From the NCBI GenBank assembly GCA_937901265.1, contig CALCHA010000666.1, positions 1 to 8,877 on the forward strand: a stretch of 8,877 nucleotides of DNA, in the 5' to 3' direction. This DNA comes from an uncultured Phycisphaerales bacterium. Its GTDB lineage: Bacteria > Planctomycetota > Phycisphaerae > WQYP01. Numbering within the stretch: position 1 is the first letter of the stretch; each line of letters opens with the position of its first letter. This document shows positions 1 through 5,960 of the stretch, piece after piece. Below the pieces are notes generated by a model. It did no database searches and was not told where the DNA came from. It saw nothing but the letters and a program-made list of their open reading frames with translations. Position numbers and translations under genes: made by a program.

Positions 1-721
1 GGTGCCCTTTGTGCAGGTGCCGACGACGCGGCTGGCGGCGGTGGATGCGTCGGGGGGGGGCAAGGGGGGGGTGGACCATGCGGTGGGGAAAAATTTGATC
101 GGGGCGTTTCATCAGCCCCGGGTGGTGGTGACGGACATTGAGGCGTTCAGGACGTTGCCGCCGCGGGAAGTGCGGTGCGGTCTGGCGGAGTGCGTGAAGC
201 ATGGGGTGATACGGGATGCGGGGCTGTTCGAGTTCATCGGGCGTCACGTGCAGAAAATTCTGACGTGTGACAGCGGGGTGATGGCGGAACTGGTGGCGCG
301 GAACGTGGCGATCAAGGCGGCGGTGGTGGCGGAGGATCCGCACGAGCACGGCGTGCGGGCCTTGCTGAATCTGGGGCACACGTTCGGGCACGCGATTGAG
401 ACCGTGATGGGGTACACGGGCATCGCGCATGGGGAGGGGGTAGCGCTGGGGATGGTCGCCGCCGGCCGGGTCGCCGCGGAAAGGCGCCTGTTTGCGGAGG
501 CGGAAGCGAAGCGGGTGGAGGCGTTGCTGCAGGAGATCGGATTGCCGGTGCGGCTGCCCGGGCTGGATGTGGAGAAGACGTTTGCGGCGATGGGGGCAGA
601 CAAGAAGGTGCGTAGCGGGAAGATGCGGCTGATCCTTCCGACGGGGCTGGGGTCGGCCGAGGTGGTGGCGGGGGTGGACGAGGCGACGATCCGCCGTGCG
701 ATCGCCTCGCTGGCGCGATGA
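1..721 (+). CDS. aroB: 3-dehydroquinate synthase, C-terminal part (5' end outside window)
   Basis: This enzyme makes 3-dehydroquinate from DAHP, the second step of the shikimate pathway, in the cytoplasm using NAD+ and a divalent metal. The reading frame is open from base 2 and begins inside the conserved VPFVQVPTT segment, so roughly the first 100-120 residues (most of the NAD+ domain) lie upstream. Counting from the GTG at base 2, family motifs are GKNLIGAF (29-36), LAECVKHG (61-68), LLNLGHTFGH (121-130), HGEGVALGM (143-151) and the ADKK...GKMRLILP stretch near the end. The expected metal ligands are Glu63, His126 and His143. Oddity: the usual VDSSVGGKTGV loop reads VDASGGGKGGV, with Gly in place of a conserved Val and Thr, inside long G-runs (bases 52-70). 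The Lys of that loop is kept. The stop codon TGA at 719-721 overlaps an ATG at 718, so the next gene is probably co-transcribed. The identity is secure; activity depends on the altered loop being real or not. Confidence 0.95.
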   Translation, partial: VPFVQVPTTRLAAVDASGGGKGGVDHAVGKNLIGAFHQPRVVVTDIEAFRTLPPREVRCGLAECVKHGVIRDAGLFEFIGRHVQKILTCDSGVMAELVARNVAIKAAVVAEDPHEHGVRALLNLGHTFGHAIETVMGYTGIAHGEGVALGMVAAGRVAAERRLFAEAEAKRVEALLQEIGLPVRLPGLDVEKTFAAMGADKKVRSGKMRLILPTGLGSAEVVAGVDEATIRRAIASLAR

Positions 722-729
722 GGTGTGCG

Positions 730-1812
730 ATGAAGGTGTGGCGACGGTTTCCGGGGGCGTTCGCGGCAGCGATGCTGTTTGCCTCCGTGGCGGCGGCCCA
801 GACGGCGGCCCCGCCAGCGACGGCACCGGCGCCTCCAGCGCCAAAGCCCTCGATCGTCACAGGCATCTCGGGTCACCTCTCCGCGGGAACGTTCTCCGCG
901 GATGGTCGCACCTGCGCGCTTGTCGGGGCCAACGGCCTGTTTGTTCTGAAGCGGGGCGCGGCGGCGGGTGAGTGGACCCTCAGCCACGTCGGCACGACGA
1001 CGGACGCCGCGTCGGTGGTGCTCTCGCCCGATGCCACCTATGCCGCCGTCGGTCTGATCGACCGCACGGTCGCGATCATCACGCTGCGGGACGGCATCAC
1101 GTGGCGGACGCTGGGTTGCCGGGATTTGGTGCTGGAGGGGTCGCCCGCCATCGCCGGGTTCCTTGATCAGAATCGCAAGCTGGTGGCTGGGGGCAGCAGG
1201 GTGGGGGTGTGGTCGGTCGGGGATGGGCAGCTCATCCGCAGCTTTGCGCTGCCGGTGCAGCAGAATCGCATGGCGCTGTCGCCCGACGGCAAGATGCTGG
1301 CGACGGGGTGGACGGCCGCTGGGGGCATCCAGCTGGTGGACATGGCCAGCGGACGCCCGCTGCCGCGGCAGCCGGAGGTTAAGAAGGAGAGCGCCGCGAC
1401 GGGCCCGATGAATCCGCGTGGGCTGGAGCAGGTGCGATTCACCGCCGACGGCCGGCACGTGTATGGGGAGAGCCTTCTGGCGGGGGGCATGTTTTTCTAC
1501 AACGTGAGTGACGGGACGCAGGCGGGGCGGCTGCGGTTCGACCATTTTTCACGTGGGGCGTTGACGGACGATCTGGCGGCGGCCGCCTGGGGCACGATTC
1601 ATCTGGCCGCCACGACGCCCCCGCCGCCGTTGGTGGTGGCGCCGATGAAGGATGCGCAGGAAACGGTGGGCGTGATGCTGACGGCGAACAAGAAGGTGGT
1701 GATGCGCTCACCGGTGGATGGCGGGGTGGGTCTCGTGGTGATATCGGGGGATGGGCGCACGCTGATCGCGGCGACGGAGGACAAGGTTCTGCTGTGGAAC
1801 CTCGGCCAGTAG
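730..1812 (+). CDS. Secreted WD40-like beta-propeller protein
   Basis: This is a protein of about 360 residues with an N-terminal signal peptide: MKVWRR, a hydrophobic stretch FAAAMLFASVAAA, then a likely cleavage before QTAAPP. A Pro/Ala-rich linker follows. The rest carries WD40/YVTN-like blades with recurring phrases: FSADGRTCALVG, LSPDATYAAVG, LSPDGKMLATG, FTADGRHVYGES and ISGDGRTLIAATEDKVLLWNL. I count five or more recognisable blades, enough for one propeller. No catalytic motif is visible; such proteins usually bind partners or ligands in the periplasm or outside the cell. Start choice: an ATG at 718 overlaps the aroB stop (ATGA) but has no ribosome site, whereas the ATG at 730 follows GAGGTG at 720-725 and gives a cleaner signal peptide. 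It has only 8 bases between the aroB stop and its start, suggesting translational coupling. The substrate or partner is unknown, and a functional link with aroB is not implied. Confidence 0.85.
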   Translation: MKVWRRFPGAFAAAMLFASVAAAQTAAPPATAPAPPAPKPSIVTGISGHLSAGTFSADGRTCALVGANGLFVLKRGAAAGEWTLSHVGTTTDAASVVLSPDATYAAVGLIDRTVAIITLRDGITWRTLGCRDLVLEGSPAIAGFLDQNRKLVAGGSRVGVWSVGDGQLIRSFALPVQQNRMALSPDGKMLATGWTAAGGIQLVDMASGRPLPRQPEVKKESAATGPMNPRGLEQVRFTADGRHVYGESLLAGGMFFYNVSDGTQAGRLRFDHFSRGALTDDLAAAAWGTIHLAATTPPPPLVVAPMKDAQETVGVMLTANKKVVMRSPVDGGVGLVVISGDGRTLIAATEDKVLLWNLGQ

Positions 1813-1859
1813 GCTGAGGGCGGGGCCGCGGGGAGTTGCTTCGCCGGTGGGTTTGGGTC

Positions 1860-1866
1860 GGAGGTG
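1860..1866 (+). promoter_or_regulatory. Ribosome binding site that sets the dprA start
   Basis: GGAGGTG lies 8 bases before the ATG at 1875. Other in-frame ATGs are at 1836 (no such site) and at 1911 (preceded only by a G-run, CGGGGGC). This makes 1875 the best-supported start of dprA. Confidence 0.6.
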
Positions 1867-1874
1867 CGCCAGCG

Positions 1875-2351
1875 ATGAATCGCCCGGCAACCTCGGCTAT
1901 CATCGGGGGCATGGGAGATGAAGTCCTCATAGCATGGATGCGTCTGGCCCGGCTGCCCGGCGTCGGGCCGGTGTTGGCGCGGCGACTGCTGGCGGCATTT
2001 GGCGGACCGGCGGCGATTCTGGACGCGTCGCCCGCGGCGCTGGCGGCGGTCGAGGGCATCGGGACGAAGACCGCGAGCCTCATCCGCGCCGGCGCGGCCG
2101 CCACCCGCGTGGAGGCCCAGCGTGAGCTGGATCGCGCGCGGCACCACGGGATCGGTGTGTTGGCGCTGGAGGATCCGGGCTATCCGGCGGCGTTGCGGAC
2201 GATCCACGATCCGCCGCTGGTGTTGTACGTCCGAGGGGAGATGCAACGCGGGATCAGGCGGCGATCGGCGTGGTGGGGGCGCGGCAATGCACGCTGTACG
2301 GGCGCGAGATGGCGGGTCGCTTTGGTCGGGCGTTGGCGGAGGCAGGGCTGA
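1875..2351 (+). pseudogene. dprA: DprA/Smf N-terminal fragment (frameshifted at about 2250)
   Basis: This is the first half of DNA-processing protein DprA, which loads RecA on incoming single-stranded DNA during natural transformation. From the ATG at 1875 the fragment shows the family's N-terminal helix-hairpin-helix domain: MRLARLPGVGPVLARRLL around residues 22-39 and VEGIGTKTASLIR around 59-71. The connector YPAALRTIHDPPLVLYVRGE (103-122) normally leads straight into the Rossmann fold. After about residue 125 the frame changes to an Arg/Trp-rich nonsense tail (IRRRSAWWGRGNARC) ending at TGA 2349-2351. The true continuation is in another frame: reading GAT from 2252 gives DQAAIGVVGARQCTLYG, the expected start of the Rossmann domain. 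One missing G in CGCGGGATCAG (about 2250-2252) explains this. It is either a real inactivating mutation or a sequence error. Restored, the protein would be about 410 residues, within the range of long DprA proteins. Confidence 0.88.
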
Positions 2352-3106
2352 CGGTGGTGAGCGGCGGGGCGCGCGGGATAGACACCTGCGCGCACGAGGG
2401 GGCCCTGCTCGCGGGCGGCCGCACGGTGGTGGTTCAGGGGTGCGGGTTGCTGCACAATTATCCGAAGGAGAACAGCCGGCTGTATGAGCGGATCGTCGCG
2501 GAGGGCGCGGGGGCGGTGCTCTCTGATTTCCCTCTCGATATGCCGCCGCTGAAGGAGAATTTTCCGCCGCGCAACCGCATTATCGCGGGGCTATCGCTGG
2601 GGATCCTGGTGATCGAGGCGAATTTGCGGAGCGGCAGCCTGATCACCGCGCGGCTGGCGGCGGCGGACTATGGGCGCGAGGTCTTCGCCCTGCCGGGCCG
2701 GGCCGATTCACCGGCGAGCGCGGGGACGCACCATTTGATCAAGACGATGGTGGCGCATCTGGTGGAGAATGTCGGGGACATTCTGGAAAACCTCGGGGAG
2801 GTGGGCGCGGCGCTGAAGGGGACGGAGGAGGCAGCCGCACCCGAGGCGGCTCCGGCTGATGCGATGGCTGAAATAGCGGCGGCATCACCCGCCGCGGCGA
2901 CCGCTGCCGCGACGGTTTCGCTCACGGCCGACCAGCAGCGTATCCTCACCGCGATGGGGAGCGAGCCGACGGCCATTGATGAGATTATTGAGGAGACGGG
3001 CCTGTCGGTTGCGGTGGTGATGGCGCAACTGACGCTGCTGCAGATCGGGGGGGTAATCGGGCGCGCGCCGCGGAATCGCTTTGTGAAGGGGCGAGGGGCG
3101 GGTTGA
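2270..3106 (+). pseudogene. dprA: DprA/Smf C-terminal fragment: Rossmann domain and winged helix
   Basis: This is the second half of the same dprA gene, in the frame entered after the break near 2250. A GTG at 2270 could start it formally but has no ribosome site and falls inside the VVGARQ strand, so independent translation is doubtful. Counting from that GTG: VGARQCTLYGREMA (2-15), the nucleotide-fold loop SGGARGID (31-38), NYPKEN (63-68), FPPRNRIIAGLS (98-109) and SGSLITARLAADYGREVFALPG (121-143) are all strong DprA signatures. An Ala-rich linker (about 183-217) leads to a C-terminal winged-helix domain (LTADQQRILTAMG to GRAPRNRFVKG, about 218-274), common in longer DprA proteins. The domain itself looks undamaged. 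The stop TGA at 3104-3106 lies inside the first copy of the 16-bp tandem repeat at 3102-3165. Confidence 0.9.
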
Positions 3107-3165
3107 GCCCTGCGGGCGTTAAGCCCGGCGGACATTAAGCCCTGCGGACCTTGATCCGTGCGCGC
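3102..3165. repeat. Four tandem copies of a 16-bp repeat at the convergent gene ends
   Basis: Copies run 3102-3117 (GTTGAGCCCTGCGGGC), 3118-3133 (GTTAAGCCCGGCGGAC), 3134-3149 (ATTAAGCCCTGCGGAC) and 3150-3165 (CTTGATCCGTGCGCGC, the most diverged). Copy 1 contains the dprA stop (TGA, 3104-3106). Copy 3 contains the stop of the leftward FeoB-associated gene (TAA on the - strand, 3137-3135). The last residues of that small protein are therefore encoded by repeats 3 and 4. Short pairings exist (CGGGC at 3113-3117 with GCCCG at 3123-3127), but there is no T-tract, so I do not call an intrinsic terminator. Confidence 0.75.
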
Positions 3166-3365
3166 AGGGAATCGGAGGTGATCATCTGCGTGCGGGGCCC
3201 CGCGGGTGCGGTGGGGGGCGGAGCGGTGCCATCGCCATGCGAGCAGCAGGATCCGCCGCAGATTTTTCCCGCCTTGAAGCGGGGGAAAAAGACGCGGTAT
3301 CCCCGCAGCGCCACGTAGGCGGCCGCCCCCACCACCAGAAGGATCACGATCACGGTCTGCATCAT
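3135..3365 (-). CDS. FeoB-associated Cys-rich membrane protein
   Basis: This small membrane protein of 76 residues lies directly downstream of feoB. It starts MMQTVIVILLVVGAAAYVAL, a single transmembrane helix (about 3-20), followed by a basic segment (RGYRVFFPRFKAGK) and a cysteine cluster CGGSCC at 36-41. A polar Pro-rich tail follows (about 42-76). Length, single helix, the Cys motif just after it and the position after feoB match the FeoB-associated Cys-rich family (Pfam FeoB_associated), thought to assist iron uptake; its exact role is not established. The frame stays open upstream to 3566, but that extension overlaps feoB in another frame and is not protein-like, so I use the ATG at 3365 (ATGATG). 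It begins 59 bases after the feoB stop with no strong ribosome site. The stop codon comes from the tandem repeat at 3102-3165. Confidence 0.8.
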   Translation of the reverse strand: MMQTVIVILLVVGAAAYVALRGYRVFFPRFKAGKICGGSCCSHGDGTAPPPTAPAGPRTQMITSDSLRARIKVRRA

Positions 3366-3424
3366 CGCACCATTGTAGCTTTCCGCGGCCAGTGATTCCT
3401 GCTCACTTCTGCGCGCGGGGCGGG

Positions 3425-5734
3425 TTATTGGAATCCCAGCAGGTGGCCGCCCTGGTAAGTGACGAACGCCGCCACCCAGGCGAGAGCGGTCATGTAAACG
3501 AACATAAACAACGGCCATCCCCAGTGGCCCATCTCGCGTTTGGCGACGGCGAGAGTGGAGAGGCATTGCATGCAGAAGACGACGAAGACCATCAGCGAGA
3601 TGGCGGTGAGGGGCGTCCAGATGGGGCTGCCGGCGCGTCCGGTTCCGTCGGGCCAGCGGTCTGATTGCATGGCCCCGCGGAGGTGGTCCGCGGCCGCTTC
3701 GTCGCCACCGACGCCATAGACGATGCCCATGGTGGAAATGATGGTCTCCCGGGCGAAGAACGCCCCGGCGACGCCCACGGAGGCTTTCCAGTCATACCCC
3801 AGGGGGTAGAAGACCGGGGCGATGGCGTGGCCGACGCGGCCAGCGAAAGAGTTCTCGAGAATCTCCTGGGATTGGGCGTTTTGGAGATCGGCGATTTTGG
3901 ACTGCAGGGCGTCGCGCGGTTGGGCGGCGGTCTCGGGGAGGGCGGCCAGCGCGGTCTGTTCGCGGGCCACCTGGGCCGCGTAATCCTGCGAAAAATGGGC
4001 CGGTTTCGGGTAGTGCGTGCCGGCCCACATGATCACCGAGAAGGCGAAGATGACCGTGCCCGCACGCTTGAGAAAGGCCCAGCAACGCCGGGCGACGGTC
4101 GCGATGACGACCTTCCACTGCGGAAAACGATAAGGGGGCATCTCAAGAATGAAGGCGGGAGCCGGGCCGCGCAGCAGCGTGCGCTTGAAAAACCAGGCCA
4201 GGACAAAGGCGGAGAAGGTGCCCAGCGCGTACATCGAGAGCATCACTGCGGCGGCCATCCAGGGGTTCCTGAAGAACAGCGCGATGAACAGGGAATAGAC
4301 CGGGACGCGGGCGGAGCAGGACATCAGCGGCAGCACCAGGATGGTGGCCAGCCGGTCGCGGCGATTTTCGATCACCCGTGTGCCCATGATCCCCGGCACG
4401 GCACAGGCGAAACCGGAGAGCATGGGGATGAAGGATTTTCCGTGGAGGCCGACGCGCGACATGACGCGGTCCATCAAGAAGGCGGCGCGCGACATGTAGC
4501 CGGAGTCTTCCAACACGGCGAGAAAGAGAAACAGCAGGGCGATCTGCGGGAGGAAGACGACCACGTTGCCGACGCCGGAGATGATGCCGTCGACGAGGAG
4601 CGACTTCAGCGGTCCGTCGGCCATGCGATCCCCGATGAAGCCGCCGAGGCCACCGATGAGGGTGGTCTGGAGGAAGTCCATCACGGGCTGGGCCCAGGAG
4701 AAGATGGCGAGGAAGACGAGGGCCATGATTCCCACGAAGATGGCCATGCCGAAGACTTTGTGGGTGACGATGCGGTCGATGCGGTCGGTGCGGGAGATTT
4801 TTTTGGCGTTGGGGCTGCTCTCCTCGCGGACGCAGTCATGCACGATGGCCGCGATGTAAGCGTAGTGCGCTTCGACCTCGGCCCCGATGGGGTCCACCTC
4901 CGCGTCCGCGCATGCCGCCAGCGCGGCGCTGATCTCGGCCCTGACCCGCGGGTGTGCCAGCCGGGCGTCGGGCATCTCCGAATCGTCCTCGGCGGTGGAA
5001 ATCATGAGGTGGGCGTCGAACTCGGCCTGCTCCTCGCCAGCCAGGTCTTCCTCGGCCAGGATGCGTTTGAGCCGCTCGATGTGCGTGTCCATCACTTCGG
5101 GCAGGGGCAACTTGAGGGGCTGCGCCCGTCCCTGCCGCGCGGCGCGGGCAATTTCCGCCTTCAAGGCGTCGATCCCCTTGCCTTTGTTGGCCTGCACCGG
5201 GACGACGGGGATGCGCAGGTGGAGGGAGAGCTTGTTGGTGTCGATCCGCTTGCCCTGCTTCTCCGCGATGTCGAGCATCGACAATGCCAGGACTGCGGGG
5301 CGCCCCATTTCCAGCACCTGCGTGACGAGGTAAAGGTTGCGCTCCAGGTTGGAGGCGTCCGCCACCACCACCACGACGTCCGGCCGGGGCGTGCCGGCGA
5401 TCTGCCCCAGAACGACCCGCCGGGCCACATGCTCATCGGGACTGCGCGACGCCAGGGAATAGGTGCCCGGCAGATCGATAATCAGACACTCTTCTGACTT
5501 CTCTCTCCGGACTTCTGACTTCTCCACAAGGACGCACCGCCCCACCTTCTTCTCAACCGTCACCCCCGGATAGTTCGCCACCTTCTGCTTCAGTCCGGTG
5601 AGGGCGTTGAACAGCGTGGTCTTGCCCACGTTGGGGTTCCCGGCCAGGGCGACCGTGATTTCCGGCAGCGGCCCGCTCGCCGAGGGGGCGGGGGATTGGG
5701 GCGGGGTGGCGGGGGTTTTCAGAGCGTCAGACAT
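3425..5734 (-). CDS. feoB: Ferrous iron transporter B (G-protein-coupled membrane permease)
   Basis: FeoB carries Fe2+ across the inner membrane and has a cytosolic N-terminal GTPase. From the ATG at 5734 (769 residues) the G motifs are G1 GNPNVGKTT (32-40), G2 YPGVT (55-59), G3 DLPG (87-90), G4 SMLD (152-155, family usual NxxD) and G5 near QANKGKG (181-187). A helical spacer follows (about 200-320), then a multi-helix membrane domain from about 328 with two Gate-like regions. Conserved membrane motifs are GFACAVPGIMGTR (441-453), LMSCSARVPVY (470-480) and CMQCLSTLA (721-729), whose cysteines are expected for iron passage. Oddities are the Ser in G4 and a duplicated EKSE insert (71-82) between switch I and II. 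No FeoA is visible. An in-frame ATG at 5809 adds 25 residues and has a strong but very close ribosome site. I prefer 5734 because a promoter with a Fur-like box occupies 5766-5795. Confidence 0.95.
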   Translation of the reverse strand: MSDALKTPATPPQSPAPSASGPLPEITVALAGNPNVGKTTLFNALTGLKQKVANYPGVTVEKKVGRCVLVEKSEVRREKSEECLIIDLPGTYSLASRSPDEHVARRVVLGQIAGTPRPDVVVVVADASNLERNLYLVTQVLEMGRPAVLALSMLDIAEKQGKRIDTNKLSLHLRIPVVPVQANKGKGIDALKAEIARAARQGRAQPLKLPLPEVMDTHIERLKRILAEEDLAGEEQAEFDAHLMISTAEDDSEMPDARLAHPRVRAEISAALAACADAEVDPIGAEVEAHYAYIAAIVHDCVREESSPNAKKISRTDRIDRIVTHKVFGMAIFVGIMALVFLAIFSWAQPVMDFLQTTLIGGLGGFIGDRMADGPLKSLLVDGIISGVGNVVVFLPQIALLFLFLAVLEDSGYMSRAAFLMDRVMSRVGLHGKSFIPMLSGFACAVPGIMGTRVIENRRDRLATILVLPLMSCSARVPVYSLFIALFFRNPWMAAAVMLSMYALGTFSAFVLAWFFKRTLLRGPAPAFILEMPPYRFPQWKVVIATVARRCWAFLKRAGTVIFAFSVIMWAGTHYPKPAHFSQDYAAQVAREQTALAALPETAAQPRDALQSKIADLQNAQSQEILENSFAGRVGHAIAPVFYPLGYDWKASVGVAGAFFARETIISTMGIVYGVGGDEAAADHLRGAMQSDRWPDGTGRAGSPIWTPLTAISLMVFVVFCMQCLSTLAVAKREMGHWGWPLFMFVYMTALAWVAAFVTYQGGHLLGFQ
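5491..5524. repeat. 13-bp direct repeat, 21-bp period, inside feoB
   Basis: CTTCTGACTTCTC occurs at 5491-5503 and again at 5512-5524. On the coding (-) strand it reads GAGAAGTCAGAAG twice, giving the peptide EKSEVRREKSEE between the G2 and G3 motifs of the FeoB GTPase. The 21-bp period keeps the frame. The codons used here (TCA, AGA, TGT) are poorer in GC than those of the surrounding gene, which suggests a local insertion followed by duplication. Confidence 0.75.
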
Positions 5735-5765
5735 CGGCAGGATTCCAAAGCGAGCAGGTGAACGC

Positions 5766-5794
5766 AGAATAACGCAGTTGAGACTCAGTTTCAA
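5766..5794 (-). promoter_or_regulatory. Candidate sigma70-type promoter of feoB
   Basis: On the - strand TTGAAA (5794-5789; 5 of 6 to TTGACA) is followed after 17 bases by TATTCT (5771-5766; 4 of 6 to TATAAT). Transcription would start near 5759 and leave a leader of about 24 bases before the ATG at 5734. The -35 element and half the spacer coincide with the 19-bp palindrome at 5777-5795. The match is good for so GC-rich a genome but has not been tested. Confidence 0.5.
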
Positions 5795-5795
5795 C
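5777..5795. promoter_or_regulatory. Fur-box-like 19-bp palindrome over the feoB promoter
   Basis: GTTGAGACTCAGTTTCAAC is an inverted repeat of two 9-bp arms about a central C, with one mismatched arm pair (G/T). Its core TGAGACTCAGTTTCA has the 7-1-7 form of a Fur box (TGATAATNATTATCA), matching 10 of 14 defined positions. It overlaps the -35 hexamer, where an iron-sensing repressor would block transcription. Identity of the regulator as Fur, rather than another dimeric repressor, is inferred from the feoB context. Confidence 0.5.
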
Positions 5796-5812
5796 AAAGA
5801 CGGCTGCATGAA

Positions 5813-5819
5813 CCTCCTC
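5813..5819 (-). promoter_or_regulatory. Strong Shine-Dalgarno-like site before an alternative feoB start
   Basis: GAGGAGG on the - strand stands 3 bases before an ATG at 5809 that is in frame with feoB. The spacing is shorter than usual. If used, FeoB would begin MQPSLLKLSLN and be 794 residues long, and the promoter would have to lie further upstream than the one proposed at 5766-5794. Both cannot be the sole start arrangement. Confidence 0.35.
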
Positions 5820-5893
5820 GATTTGTGTCACAATCCCGAACATCCTCCGAAATTACAGGCTGTCCTTCACTTCGCCCATGGCCCAGCCGCTAC

Positions 5894-5921
5894 TTGTACC
5901 CGGATCGCAGGTCACTACAAT
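5894..5921 (+). promoter_or_regulatory. Candidate promoter of the kai operon
   Basis: TACAAT at 5916-5921 matches 5 of 6 bases of the -10 consensus. TTGTAC at 5894-5899, 16 bases upstream, matches only 3 of 6 at -35. Transcription would begin near 5928 and give a leader of about 32 bases before kaiC. It is the best rightward candidate in the divergent intergenic region but a weak one. Confidence 0.35.
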
Positions 5922-5960
5922 GACGCGGCCTTGCCCGCCCTTTCTTGACTGAGACTTTTT

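Noticed and set aside
244..1545. Long - strand open frame across aroB and the propeller gene
   Set aside because: Arg/Pro-rich product with no domain, antisense to two recognisable proteins; a GC-content artefact.
2245..2275. Programmed -1 frameshift to produce full-length DprA
   Set aside because: No X XXY YYZ slippery heptamer and no obvious stimulating stem directly downstream; dprA is not known for programmed frameshifting. Simple base loss fits better.
3107..3130. Possible intrinsic terminator (CGGGC-GTTAA-GCCCG hairpin)
   Set aside because: The stem is only 5 bp and no T-tract follows on either strand; it is better explained as a by-product of the tandem repeat.
3366..3566. Upstream extension of the small Cys-rich gene to 143 residues
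   Set aside because: The added part overlaps the feoB 3' end in another frame and is Arg/Pro-rich; the membrane protein begins naturally at the ATG at 3365.
3665..5497. Very long open frame on the + strand opposite feoB (610 codons)
   Set aside because: Its product is a low-complexity Gly/Asp/His/Arg-rich string without any domain; it is the antisense shadow of the high-GC feoB gene, whose - strand protein is conserved end to end.
5598..5948. + strand open frame crossing the feoB 5' end and the divergent region
   Set aside because: It is the complement of the conserved G1 region for its first half and runs through the promoter region for the rest; no protein-like features.
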